NCBI GenBank assembly: GCA_036426205.1
Contig: CM071579.1
Coordinates: 12,678,071 to 12,742,070 of the forward strand
DNA length: 64,000 bases
Source: Ascaphus truei
Taxonomy: Eukaryota > Chordata > Amphibia > Anura > Ascaphidae
Reading direction: 5' to 3'
The notes under the pieces are model-generated. The model had not been told where the DNA came from. It ran no database searches and saw nothing but the letters and a program-made list of their open reading frames with translations. A program made the translations under genes and the position numbers. Shown in pieces: positions 44,263 to 54,543 of the stretch. How positions within the stretch are numbered: the stretch's first letter is position 1; the number at the start of each line of letters is the position of its first letter.

Positions 44263-45020
44263 AAGACATAGCATACACAATCAGAGATAATATATATTAT
44301 AGATGTATGTAACAGTTACAGACCAGATTAAAATGTGAGACAGCTTTAGTTTTGAAAGAACTTAGACTGGGGGTGGCTGTGAGAGTCTCCGGTAGATTGT
44401 TCTAGTTTTGGGGTGCACGGTAAGGGGAGGAGCGTCCGGATACTTTGCTGAACCTTGGGACCATGAACAGTCTTTTGGAGTCAGATCTCAGATAAGTGCT
44501 GCATGTGGTAGGGGTGAGGAGCTTGTTCAGATAGATGGGTAGCTTGCCCAGAAAGTATTTGAAGGCAATACAGGAGAGATGAACTTTGCGCATAGGCTCA
44601 AGTGATGACCAATCTAGTTCTTTGAGCATTTCGCAGTGATGTGTGTTGTAGTTGCATCGGAGAACAAAACGGCATATTGAATTGTAGAGGGTATCAAGTT
44701 TGCTAAGGTGGGTTTGGGGTGCCGAACCATATACAATGTCCCCATAATCGATAATTGCCATTAGCATCTGCTGTGCGATACGCTTTCTGACCAGCAGATT
44801 TAGGGAGGATTTGTTCCTGTAAAGTACACCTAGTTTGGCATAGGTTTTGGATGTCAAGGGTATGAATGTGCATCCCAAATGTTAAATGGGAGTCAAACCA
44901 TATGCCCAAGTATTTAAAACTAGTAACTGGAGTTAGGGTGGTATTGGCGTTGGTTCTGATCTGGTGCTCAGTCATTGGAAGCTTTAAAAATGTAGCCTTG
45001 GTCCCAAATACCATTGTTAG
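44263..45020 (-). mobile_element. LINE family J (jockey/CR1-group), 3' half of ORF2 with frameshift
   Basis: Minus-strand RT C-terminal region. 45014-44703 encodes FKYLGIWFDSHLTFG; 44878-44402 encodes TSKTYAKLGVLYRNKSSLNL, IIDYGDIVYGSAPQ, LDTLYNSICRFVLRC, HHCEMLKELDWSSLE and YFLGKLPIYLNKLL. These are the usual post-RT motifs of jockey/CR1-group elements. A one-base frameshift lies near 44880. Endonuclease and RT palm are missing. Related copies at 49.2-50.04 and 62.27-63.15 kb. Confidence 0.85.
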
Positions 45021-45172
45021 TCTTGTCAGTGTTTAAAAACATACTTGCCATGGACTTAGACGTATCTCCTAGCGCCCACGCCGGCAGTAAATCTTACTGC
45101 ATCTGTACAGTACTGTAGCTCAGAAGTGTTTACAGGCATCTCGCCACATGTTCTCTTTTGCTCTCCCCTTTA
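45021..45172. other. Intronic sequence
   Basis: Short stretch between LINE and MITE; nothing seen. Confidence 0.4.
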
Positions 45173-45180
45173 GGCTAACG

Positions 45181-45412
45181 CAAGGGTGCTCAACTCCAGT
45201 CCACAAGCCCCACCAACAGGTCGGTTTTCAGGATATCCCTGCTTCAGCTCAATCAGATGCTCAGTTGAATACTGCGCCACCTGTGCTGAATCAGGGACTG
45301 ATTGAGACACGTGTGCTGAGGCAGATTCTTATTGAGCCACCTGTGCTGAAGCTGGGATAACCTGAAAAACTGACCTGTTGGGAGGCTTGAGGACAGGAGT
45401 TGAGCACCCTTA
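45181..45412. mobile_element. hAT-like MITE, family A (copy 2)
   Basis: Full-length: CAAGGGTGCTCAACTCCAGT at left, GGAGTTGAGCACCCTTA at right. Flanks GGCTAACG (45173-45180) and GGCCGACG (45413-45420) match at six of eight positions. Internal CACCTGTGCTGA motifs face GCACAGGTGG-type partners as in copy 1. Confidence 0.88.
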
Positions 45413-45420
45413 GGCCGACG

Positions 45421-45779
45421 TCACGTTAGGCCACTTAACGTAGCTCTGTGGATCTGGCCCTGTATAGGTGGCATACAAGTTACTGTATTAAGGAACTGTT
45501 TTCCAAGTGCCTTAAGATTGCTTATCTGTTGTTTCATTGATTATATACTCATTCATTTCTCATGGTCCAGATGGAAATCCGAAAATCTTTAAAGACAGAG
45601 TTTAAAATGCATAGTCTGCTATACACACTGTCCAAAATACACACATGAAACCGTACTGCATCAGCACTGATAACATAATTAGACCATAACAGAGACTACA
45701 ATTACGGCAATAAATAGTTAATTCGTTGAAAAGAAAGGTCAACTGAATTTTTTCAAACTATATTTATTTATACCATTAA
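45421..45779. other. Intronic sequence, no gene seen
   Basis: AT-rich. Confidence 0.4.
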
Positions 45780-45912
45780 ACTTAGATTGTAAGCTCTGTG
45801 GGGCAGGCATTTCCTTTCCTATTGTCTGATTTTCTTTGTTGCACTTGTTGTACTGTACTGTATTGTCTCTTGTAAAGCGGTGGGTGCAATATAAATAAAG
45901 ATATACATACAT
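45780..45912 (+). mobile_element. LINE/SINE tail fragment
   Basis: TTAGATTGTAAGCTCTGTGG, GGGCAGGCATTTCC, and GGTGCAATATAAATAAAGAT followed by ATACATACAT; the tail form shared by SINEs and LINEs here. Confidence 0.7.
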
Positions 45913-46204
45913 AATGCAGATGACATCATTACAAGTTGAATTTGCAGATTTTTCAAATCATTATAAGAATTGTATCCCCTTCCACTAAATGGTGTTGAAA
46001 TCTTGCCAAGCAAGGGGAGGACTGCTTCACAGCATGTTTAATAACGACCTAGGAGTCATCAGCAATACTGTACAGTATGTATTGATCTGTTGAGGTGAAT
46101 GGGCTCCCTTTATGGGAGCTAATTCATCAAACTCTTACAGGTTAACGCATCCGAATGTGAGTTAACTCACATTCAAGTCAATGGGAGGTAACCCCTTCAG
46201 TGCC
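45913..46204. other. Intronic sequence with small palindromes
   Basis: GAATGTGAGTTAACTCACATTC (46152-46173) is a perfect short palindrome, probably from a small MITE; otherwise nothing clear. Confidence 0.4.
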
Positions 46205-46212
46205 GTATAGAT

Positions 46213-46488
46213 CAGGGGTGCGCAAACATTTGTTGCTGCGCCCCCCTGCCTGCTTTCCCCCAGTGCTCGCGCCCCTCCTCTCCTTAGTGCGGCGTCAAAT
46301 GATGCCGTGTCACATGACCTCGCTGCGTCATTTGACTCCGCGTTGCCATGGAGACGCGTCCCGAATCTTGATAAGTTGAGTGGCAGAGGCCTCTCGCGGT
46401 CCCCCGGCATTTAATTTAAATGCTTTGGGTAAGAGCGTGGGGCCTCTGCAACTGCCCGCGCCCCCCTAGAAAAATCTCGCACCCCCTG
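46213..46488. mobile_element. hAT-like MITE, family E
   Basis: Left CAGGGGTGCGCAAACATTTG, right ATCTCGCACCCCCTG; flanks GTATAGAT (46205-46212) and CTATAGAG (46489-46496) match at six of eight. Carries GCGTCAAATGATGCCGTG and a GCGTCATTTGACTCCG inverted partner. Confidence 0.82.
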
Positions 46489-46501
46489 CTATAGAGGAAC
46501 A

Positions 46502-46652
46502 GTGTACGTCATTTATTTATTTATAAAATGTTTTACCAGGAAGTAATACATTGAGCGTTACTTCTCGTTTTCAAGTATGTCCTGGACACAGAGTTATGAT
46601 GACAAATACATGGTTACAAATGCATAGCTACATTAAGTGAGCAAGGTTATAA
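46502..46652 (-). mobile_element. LINE family J 3' UTR fragment
   Basis: TTTATTTATAAAATGTTTTACCAGG...AAGTATGTCCTGGACACAGA, homologous to 43735-43864. Confidence 0.7.
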
Positions 46653-46673
46653 TAATAATATATAATATAATAA

Positions 46674-46876
46674 TAATTGTTTGTTCTTGTATAGCGCTGC
46701 TAGTTTTACGTAGCGCTTTACAGAGACATTTTGCAGGCACAGGTCCCTGCCCCGTAGAGCTTACAATCTGTTTTTGGTGCCTGGGGCACAGGGAGATAAA
46801 GTGACTTGCCCAAGGTCACAAGGAGCCCACACTGGGAATTGAACCAGTCTTTACTCACTGAGCCGCGCCTTCAGCC
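46674..46876 (-). mobile_element. CORE/MIR-like SINE (minus strand)
   Basis: TTGTATAGCGCTGCTAGTTT, CCCGTAGAGCTTACAATCTG, GGCACAGGGAGATAAAGTGA and CTTGCCCAAGGTCACAAGG; the last is the reverse strand of the MIR-type core, and GGGAATTGAACC is a reverse B-box-like sequence. Confidence 0.78.
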
Positions 46877-46883
46877 CTATATA

Positions 46884-46938
46884 TTATACTAGCTGAGAGA
46901 CCCGGCGTTGCCCGGGATGTAAATGTAAAGGACTTAAT
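46884..46938. repeat. ACCCGGCGTTGCCCGGG repeat end
   Basis: TACTAGCTGAGAGACCCGGC and GTTGCCCGGGATGTAAATG form a short GC hairpin, seen at the edge of many dispersed repeats. It opens the G-rich array. Family not assigned. Confidence 0.45.
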
Positions 46939-47945
46939 ACGGAGGGGGGCGGCGAAGGGCGAGAAGTGAGGGGGGGGCAGGGATATGAGCAATTGGGAAG
47001 GGAGGGGGAATTGCGGAAATCGGGGGAGAACGACGGGCGTTGGCCGGGCGGCGGACAAGGGCGCAGAAGAGGCGGAGGGCGCGGGAAAACAACTCGAGGA
47101 AAAGGGAGAGAGGACGAGGGGCTGGAGGAGGGGATCCGCTCTGGGGAGAGGAGATCGGGCCGGAAGGTGCGGAAGGGGAAAGAGGCTAAGGGGTGAGCGG
47201 AAGGCGGGCTCATAGGGGGACGACGGAGGGGGGGGGAGGGGGAGTGGATTAGCGGGGGGGGAAGGCGGGGAGATGCGGCAGGGGGGGGGGTGGAAGGGGG
47301 GATAAGGGAGAGGAGGGGGGGGAAGGGGTGAGCAGGCAGGGAGGAGGGGGGGACAAGGGGGAGAGGAAACGGGGGGGCGGGGATAGAAGCGGGAGAGGAG
47401 GGGTGGCGGGGAAGGACAGGGGAGAGGTACAGGACCACAGGCGTACGGGGAGAATGGGGGGGGAAGGGGGGAGGGAGCGGAGGGCGGGGGGGGGAAAGGG
47501 CTGGAGAGGAGCGGGGGGGGGGAAGGCAGGGCAGAGGAGGGGGGGGGAAGGGGATGAGGACCAACGAGGGGGGGGGGGAGTAGGGGGAGAGCGAGGGGGG
47601 GGGGAAGGGGGAGAGGAGGCCCGGGGGGGAGGGAAGGGGGAGCGGAGGGGGGGTGGGAAGCGGGGAGAGGGAGGGGGGGGGATAGGGGGAGAGAGGAGGG
47701 GGGGGGAAGGGGGGATGATGGGAGGGGGGGAAGGGGGAGAGGAGGGGGGGGGGGGGGAGTAAGGGGGAGCGGAGGGGGGCGGGAAGGGGGAGGGGGGAAA
47801 GGGAGGGGGGAAAGGGGAGGGGGGGGGAAAGGGGAGGGGGGGAAGGGAAGAGGGGAGGGGGGGGGGGAGGAAAGGGAGAAAGGGGGGGGAAGGGGGGGCG
47901 GGGGGGGGGAGGAAGGCGGGGTGGGGGGTGGAGAGCGGGGGCATA
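46939..47945. repeat. G-rich array, ~1 kb (GGGGGGAAGGGGGAGAGG)
   Basis: Nearly pure purine on + with G runs of 5-12 and units of GGGGGAGAGGAGGGGGG. Strong G-quadruplex potential. Proline-rich and Gly/Arg-rich frames across it are compositional and not genes. Sequence accuracy is likely low. Confidence 0.9.
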
Positions 47946-48029
47946 TGTATTGTCATAAGTTATGTATCTGCATGCCTCTCCCCCCCGTCAGGCGTCCGTT
48001 CCCCCGCTGTCTCGGCGACTGGCCGCTCC

Positions 48030-48885
48030 CTTCTTGGTTCCCGATGGTCGGGGCTCGCTCTGTCGTCCCCGTTCCCGTGACTCGGGACTCACTCCCCCGT
48101 TCCCCGTGACTCGGGGCCGCTCCCCCGTTCCGTGAATCGGGCTGCTCCCCCGTGACTCGGGCTCGCTCCCCCGTGACGCGCTCCCCCGTTCCCCGTTGAC
48201 GCGTCCCCGTTCCCCGTGGACGCGCTCCCCCGTGACTCGCTCCCCCGTGACCGCCCCGTGACTCGCTCCCCGTGACGCGCTCCCCCGTGACGGTCCCACC
48301 GTGCCGTCCCCGTGAGCGCTCCCCGTGAGCCGCTCCCGGACGCGTTCCCCGTAGACGCGCTCCCCGTTCCCACTTGACGTCGTCCCCCGTTCCCCGTGAC
48401 TCGCTCCCCAGTTCCCCGTGACTCGCTCCCCCCGCTCACAGTGAACGTTCCCTGTGACGCGCCCCTTCCCCGTGACGCGCTCCCCGTTCCCGTGACGCGC
48501 TCCCCCGTTCCCCGTGACGCGCTCCCCCGTTCCCCGTGACGCGCTCCCCCGTTCCCCGTGACGCGCTCCCCCGTTCCCCGTGACGCGCTCCCCCGTTCCC
48601 GTGACGCGCTCCCCGTTCCCCAGTTGCCGCGCTCCCCAGTTCCCGTGACGCGTCCCCCGTTCCCGTGACGCGTCCCCCGTGACGCGCTCCTCGTCATGCG
48701 CTCCCCCGTTCCTGTGACGCGCTCCCGTGACGCGCTCCCCCTTTCCCGTGACGCGCTCCCCGTGACGCGCTCCTCGTCTGGTCACCGTCCCGCCCCAGCG
48801 CCCCCCGTTCCCCGTGACGCGCTCCGGTTCCCCGTGAGCGCTCCGCCGTTCCCGTGACGCGCTCCCCCCCCCCTGCGATCGCTTG
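48030..48885. repeat. ~22-base minisatellite (GTTCCCCGTGACGCGCTCCC)
   Basis: Units of CCCCGTTCCCCGTGACGCGCT recur dozens of times; regular between about 48480 and 48600, irregular elsewhere with single-base losses. Derived from variants TGACTCGCTCCC and TGACGCGTCCCC. One unit is found alone at 61935-61962, at the start of the second duplication copy. Confidence 0.92.
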
Positions 48886-49179
48886 GTCCCCCGAGGCGAA
48901 TGCAGGCGGCGGAGGAAGCGCGGGCATGTGTGGGCCTGGGGCCTGGCCTGTGTGGGCTGTGGGCGAGGCTTGAAATGGGTGAGTTACTGGGGCCATCAGT
49001 TGAGGCGGACGCGCAGTGTGTGACTTACCTGGGTGGCCGCTGTGGTGTGTGTGTGTGGTGTGTGCTGGCCAATGAGAGGTGTGGGGGGAGGGCGGTGAAG
49101 TGTGGGAGGGCAATGAGAGGTGTGCGGCGGGGGCGGGCGGGACAAGGGACCAATGAGATTGCCGCAGGGACAGGGAACA

Positions 49180-50035
49180 CAGTACAGACAGAGAAACATA
49201 CAATGCTTTCAGAAATATATAGTAAGATACAAGACATTGCATGCACAGTTAAAGATAATGCATCTTATGGGCGTATGTACAGTTACAGACCAGGTAGAAT
49301 GTGAGATGGCTTTAGTTTGAAACAATTTAGATTGGTGGCGGCAGTGGGAGTCTCCAGTAGACTGTTGCAGTTGTGGGGTGCACGGTATAAGGCGCGCTTA
49401 TAGTGCCGGCGACAGCAACGTGAGCGGCAAAATAAAGCATTGCCGCCGACGCGTGCGCTTTATAGTGAAGCGCTATTGTGATGGATTGAGTCGCGATCTT
49501 GGAAGTCACTCTTATTTGATTTTCCAGCGTCCCGTGCATGATCGTTGCGTCTCCGGCACTATAAAGCGTAGTCTAAAGAGAGGAAGGAGGAGCGACCGGA
49601 CTTGGACATGAACAATCTCTTGGAGTCAGATCTCAGATGATAAGTGCTGCGTGGGTAGGGGTGAGGAGCTTGTTCAGATAGGGGTTAGCTTGCCCAGAAA
49701 GTATTTAGGCAAGACACGAGAAGATGAACTTTGCCCTAGCTAAGTGATGACCAATCTAGTTCTTTGAGCATTTCGCAGTGATGTGTGTTGTAGTTGCATC
49801 GGAGACAAAGGCATATTGAATTGTAGAGGGTGTCAAGTTTGCTAAGGGTTTGGGGTGCTGTGCCAGATAATATGCGCATACATAATATTGACATTAGCAT
49901 CTGCGTGCGATGTGCTTTCTGACCAGCAGAATAGGGGATTTGTTCCTAGTATAAGTACACCTAGTTTGGCATAGGTTTTGGATGTCAGGGTATAATGTGA
50001 CATCCAAATGTTAAATGGGATCAAACCATATGCCC
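49180..50035 (-). mobile_element. LINE family J fragment (minus strand), interrupted by a MITE
   Basis: Contains the 3' UTR piece (AGATACAAGACATTGCATGC) and the minus-strand RT C-terminal region in broken frames (TSKTYAKLGVL). Same layout as 62265-63145. Confidence 0.85.
49391..49573. mobile_element. PIF/Harbinger-like MITE, family H1 (in LINE J, copy 1)
   Basis: Ends GGCGCGCTTATAGTGCCGGC and GGCACTATAAAGCGTAGTC, flanked by TAA on both sides (49388-49390, 49574-49576). The LINE J copy at 44.41 kb lacks it at the same site (GCACGGTAAGGGGAGG). Confidence 0.88.
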
Positions 50036-50880
50036 ATCACTTCCATCCACTTCCATCACTTCTATCACTGGCCCGGTTTCTCCGCAGCCACAATTCCAGC
50101 GCCGGCCGGATAACCACAGCCCAAACACTACAGTAGCTTATGACACTGCACTAATTACTCTAGCACTTTTGCTTCACTGTTGTGCAAGATACAACTATTT
50201 GTTCAGCGGTCTATGAAAGCCTTTAGCCTTTTCTTGCTACTATACATTTGTTGCACTATACTGTGAATGAAACGCCAAAACTCCTGGCAAAAAATGCTTT
50301 CTATTGATCGTACTTGAATTTGGTTATTAATACTTTTTGATGTAAGCGTTTAGAAAACTACTGAAAATCAATCAAAACATTTTGGGGGGGGAAAAAAATA
50401 CAAAGAGTTAACCAGCTTGTGGTTGTGATAAACAGTAAATGTAAAGGAAATACTGTTCTTATTCACGCGTACTAATGATGTCTTTCGGATGGAACTTCAG
50501 ATCTCTTGCTTCACAGAAATGAATCCAGTATTCTGTTTTAGGAAAGGAGCCAGCTTGTGCCTACACTCGCATTAAAGAACAATTGTGGCTATTATGGCCA
50601 CATGATGTTTGGTTGTGTCGAATACTGTATAACTCGCGCTGTGTGAGCTCACTGAGAAAGAAACAAACCTATCACGTACATGTCAAGGGTGTCTGTATGT
50701 CTAGAAGCACGAGTTATATATCATTTTTAAAAATCTCCATGCAGGGCTGCAGTGTGACGTTGCATCGTTGCAAAAATAAAGTAAAATAGTAAACATGCTT
50801 TTGCATAGAAAAATCGGATTATTTAGCATTTTTTTTTTTTTAAAGATGGCAAACACATTAGAAAGACACATTAACCCTTA

Positions 50881-50984
50881 TCTCTCAAGGCATTGTGTGG
50901 CAGGCCACTCTGGAAATCAAAGGGTTTCCAGACATTGATTCTAAAAAAAAAAAAAAAGCGCAAGCAGCGCCGATTCAACAATGA
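50881..50984. other. Intronic sequence
   Basis: Includes poly-A at 50943-50957; nothing else. Confidence 0.4.
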
Positions 50985-51316
50985 GTCTAGGGCCGCTCAG
51001 ACAGGCTGCTACGGCAGTTGCTAGCGTCGCGCCCTCGCCGCTCGCTCCATGCAGGACAGCAATCTGTGCTCAAAACTGCAGGAGCCAGATCGTGTGTTTG
51101 GGGGCAGTTGTAACGAAGCGTCCACGGAGCTGGTTACCTTTATTGGGCTGAACCAGCTCGCGTCACGCAACTGTAGCCCAAATTTCAATTTGGGTTGTTC
51201 CGGCAAAATGTCGCAGCGTTGCCGCCGGTGGACGTTTCAGTGTGAAAACTCCCACCGACAACCCAGATTTGCGACGGATGTGCGCGCGCACGCCGCATCG
51301 CCTTCTGTCTGAGCTC
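50985..51316. mobile_element. CpG-rich element, possible MITE
   Basis: GC-rich island in AT-rich DNA. GGGCCGCTCAGACAGGC near the left and GCCTTCTGTCTGAGCTC near the right form an imperfect inverted pair (GCTCAGACAG / CTGTCTGAGC). No clear target duplication, family open. Confidence 0.45.
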
Positions 51317-51480
51317 AGCGTAGAATGCGGGAGCGAGGAATCGCTGCTATCCCGTGTTATAGAGTAAGGCCAGCGTTTGTATTCAGATAGATGTCATAAC
51401 ATTAAGTTTCACCGGCACTTTGTAAATTAAGTAAGATCACCGTGTGAAGAGAAATAAGACAAAAATACCTTAGTGAACAT
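51317..51480. other. Intronic sequence
   Basis: Nothing recognised. Confidence 0.4.
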
Positions 51481-51740
51481 GGACATCCCCCCAGCATTAA
51501 TCAATAGGAAGGGGCAATTGGTATAATGTCATGATGATTCACTGCGTTTTGTGGTTGGTTTAATATTGGTAGCAAATGAATGTTTACGGGCTTACTGATT
51601 ATGCATTTAGGATATATTCCAGCTCATAGTAACGGTGCCCTCAATCTAACGGATTCTGTGAGGGATTTTACATCTTGCAAAAGGAGTTTGAGAAGATGAG
51701 GGTGCGAGGCATCATGTTAGTTGGGAACGATAAACATAAA
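51481..51740. repeat. Local duplication, copy 1
   Basis: CAATAGGAAGGGGCAATTGG...ATGTCATGATGATTCACTGC...GAGGCATCATGTTAGTTGGGAAC recurs, with scattered one-base indels and a ~60-base gap, at 52191-52365. Confidence 0.8.
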
Positions 51741-52190
51741 ATATATTAGTGTCAAAAGGAGTGCTTACTGAGCGTGGCCAAATGTATACAACAAAAGACA
51801 AAAATACTCAATGACTCCAATGTGGTAAAATACATAGTCATACATTTCAATGTTGTATTCTCATGAATAAGGGTCATTTAGTTAAACCTTTGGCCAAAGC
51901 ATTATAAGCTGCAGCCACGTCACGGCATTACAGTATGCAGGTCCTAACACTACCTGCGAAAAATTCTTATTTTACTCTCGCAGTGGAGGGAGAATGGCCT
52001 CAATTGACCTGTCCTCACAGGAACATGGAAAAACCTGCTACTAAAAAAGTAGGGGGGGGGGGGAGATTAAACCCAGGGCAGGAGGGGACACCAACCCCCC
52101 CAACCAACTGATACCAGTTGAAAATTAAAATTAATAAACACATCCCAGCAAGCTCTTAACCACCAGAGCCACCACATCATAAATATAGTG
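51741..52190. repeat. Insert between the local duplicates
   Basis: Holds the third TTTGGCCAAAGG repeat on the minus strand (about 51858-51930), a poly-G run (52053-52064) and AT-rich DNA. Family not recognised. Confidence 0.45.
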
Positions 52191-52365
52191 TCAAAACCAC
52201 CCAGCACTTACTCAATAGGACAGTGGCAATGGTTAATGTCATGATGATTCACTGCGTTATTGTGGTTGGTTTAATATTTGCGGTAGCAAATTAATGCTTT
52301 TACGGGCTTATAATTACTGCTTAGGATATATTGCGAGGCATCATGTTTAGTTGGGAACGGATCAA
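52191..52365. repeat. Local duplication, copy 2
   Basis: Second, slightly altered copy of 51481-51740. Confidence 0.8.
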
Positions 52366-52564
52366 CACACAATCCCTGTTTTTAAAGATATAAACTTAAC
52401 CACAAACCATTTCCCCCGAGTCTCAGAATAAGGAAGTGTTTGTCAACCAAGTGTTTGCTTTACCCTAAGTCCACACTGTACTGTATGAAAGAGCAAATTA
52501 AGATGGGCAAGGAGAGAATGGATTTCCTGAGCAGATCTTAAACAATCCAGAGGCGATTGTTTTT
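52366..52564. other. Intronic sequence
   Basis: Nothing recognised. Confidence 0.4.
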
Positions 52565-52885
52565 TTTTACATGGGCTAGACGCAGGGGTCTCCGGAACTG
52601 AACCCCATTATTTCAGCTCCGTGGACCTCCTGCTTCCGGAGATATTTAGGAGGTGCTTGGTAGAGCTCAACTCGTGTCCATGTAATGTCGGAGTTTCACA
52701 GTTCCAGCGCACGCGGGCCAATAGGAAGCCGTGACATCATCAGGTTCGGTTTTTATTCACCCGCGTGGCGCGGGAGCTTTAAACTTTGCTAAGATACCGG
52801 CACCTCCTTGGAGGTCGGTTATATCGGGAAGCAGAGGGTCCCCGGAGCTGAAATTTATACGGTTCATCTCGAGAGGCCCCTGGTT
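52565..52885. mobile_element. Foldback of the GGTCTCCGGAGCTGAACC family (copy at 52.6 kb)
   Basis: Left arm GCAGGGGTCTCCGGAACTGA...CTTCCGGAGATA...GGAGGTGC faces right arm GCACCTCC...TATATCGGGAAGCAGAGG...GGAGCTGAAAT. Inside: GCGGGCCAATAGGAAGCCG and CGCGTGGCGCGGGAGCTTTA. Non-coding. Confidence 0.75.
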
Positions 52886-52904
52886 CGACACTACAGTATG
52901 TTAA

Positions 52905-53623
52905 TGTAGCCAGGACTGGTTTGCTGGCTGCCAGGCTGCCCTCATGGCAGTAAACCCTGGAAAGAGCGGCCTGCCAGTAGTTAATCAGGGTTTTTCCCAC
53001 TCCCTGCAGTATCTTTGAGTGAAGGGGAGGAGGTGGAACTATGCCTGAGTTTATCACATCCTGGATCAGACTGGTGCCCTCCTCCTGGCTGTATTAAGTA
53101 GATTTTTCCACCCAAATTTACTGGTGCTCTCCCCATGAGAGAGAGAGGTCACCACATCAGAAAGATTGGCATTGGGCCTTCTCTTTTCTCTTCCCCTCAG
53201 GGGAGATGGTAGTGTGGACCTTACTGCTAGAGGGCAGGGAAGAGCAAGGACAGCTGCGGGGCCCTGACCCATACTGATTGTCCAGGGACCACCTACAGCT
53301 GTGTGCTGAATCAAAGACTGAATTGGGCAGGACAACTTGTGAGTGGACCCAAATAAAGCTGTTCCTCTTTATATACCTCCTGCCGGTTTGTGATCTTACT
53401 GGAGGAGATGGAGCATTTACTGTAGGAGATCCATTCATATGGAGCCTACGGCAGATGGAGGCGCTGCACTACTGGAGAACACGTGGGGTACAGTATGTAC
53501 CCCAGAAACCTGTTCTGTCCCCACAACCATCAGCGGACGACTCCGCCCTACTGCTTACCAACAGGTAGCATGCACCACATATGAGGATGGAATGCCAATC
53601 TCCCGCCGGGTGGGGGGGAATCA
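52905..53623 (+). mobile_element. Solo LTR with 5-base target duplication
   Basis: Starts TGTAGCCAGG, ends GGGAATCA, flanked by GTTAA on both sides (52900-52904, 53624-53628). 719 bases. TATA-like CTGTATTAAGTAG near 53089, AATAAA at 53352-53357, then the distal module GATGGAGGCGCTGCACTACT (53454) and AACAGGTAGCATGCACCACA (about 53560). Confidence 0.88.
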
Positions 53624-53628
53624 GTTAA

Positions 53629-54411
53629 ATTAAAAAAAACAATAAATCTTTTTTTAAAAGCATGAATTACTTCTAATGAATAAATGACATCACACAAATG
53701 GAGTAGCCAGCAGAAACGGACCCTCTTCCCGTCTCAACTCCACCTTGTTTCTAATTGAAACTATTTAAAAATAGGGGTCATATTTGGTAAAAAAATCATC
53801 ACCCATGATGTAAACGGCTCACTGCTGCCAGTACTCCGGTCCTAGCAGGGACTGCCACTTTAACCGCATTGATTGAGCCAACCTGAGACATATTCATTTT
53901 AAAATAAATTCTAGGAGTAATTGGGTCTGTTGGCAAATAGAATCCTGAGGAGTAGACGATGAGTGTACGTTAACGAGAGTGGCTATTAACATGTGACCTT
54001 GGGGGATTTATGAGTCGGACGTCTTTTACATTCTAGAAAGGGACAGTTAATGACAGTTAATGGAATCAACGCTCCTAAGAGCGTAGGGAAGGTAATAGGT
54101 GGAGATATTTGGTCACTCTCCTGTTCATACGGATATTCTAAGGGTTTCCATTCTTCATGCTGTCTTATCATTCATTCTAAATAGCACTCAGACTTGTAAA
54201 TTAGAAATGCTCTCTGGCCCTGGGGTTTGGTTTTGGTTTTGCTTTAAAACCTGTTTGTTTTTTGTAGTTAGGTCTTGCCGTAAAGTCTTTTTGTTTTGTT
54301 GCTTGTTTTGTTTTTGATATGGCATAAATGTGTCATTGCATTCACAAAACCACCAATTCTTAATGGGATTTAGACTCCCCCCTCCCCCAAACTCATCCAT
54401 CTTCCTTATAG
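53629..54411. other. AT-rich intronic sequence
   Basis: No gene or repeat recognised; several TTTTG-rich runs at 54220-54320. Confidence 0.45.
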
Positions 54412-54543
54412 CAGAGGTTCTCAACTCCAGTACTCAAGACCCTGCTCAGCACAGGTGCTCAATCATTGGCTCAGTGAAGACTGATAGAGCCACCTGTGTT
54501 GAAGCAGGGATATCCTGAAAACCTGGCCCGTTGAGGGTTTATG
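54412..54543. mobile_element. hAT-like MITE, family A (copy 3, right end decayed)
   Basis: CAGAGGTTCTCAACTCCAGT at left; CACCTGTGTTGAAGCAGGGA and TGAAAACCTGGCCCGTTGAG at right. The terminal right repeat is missing and the element is short. Confidence 0.75.

Larger units (their letters stand above)
48856..50880. repeat. 2 kb duplicated segment, copy 1
   Basis: From TGACGCGCTCCCCCC to CACATTAACCC, the same sequence in the same order recurs at 61935-64000. Copy 1 is about 40 bases shorter, mostly through scattered one-base losses (e.g. GACTTGGACATGAAC versus GACTTGGGACAATGAAC). It includes a LINE J fragment with a Harbinger-like MITE. Confidence 0.92.

Noticed and set aside
46884..47956. Long proline-rich minus-strand frames (226 and 235 codons) and Gly/Arg-rich + frames
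   Set aside because: They lie in a G-rich array; the protein is only a translation of the repeat.
47988..48785. 265- and 202-codon minus-strand frames rich in GERVTG
   Set aside because: Translation of the 22-base minisatellite in different frames; no start context or domain.
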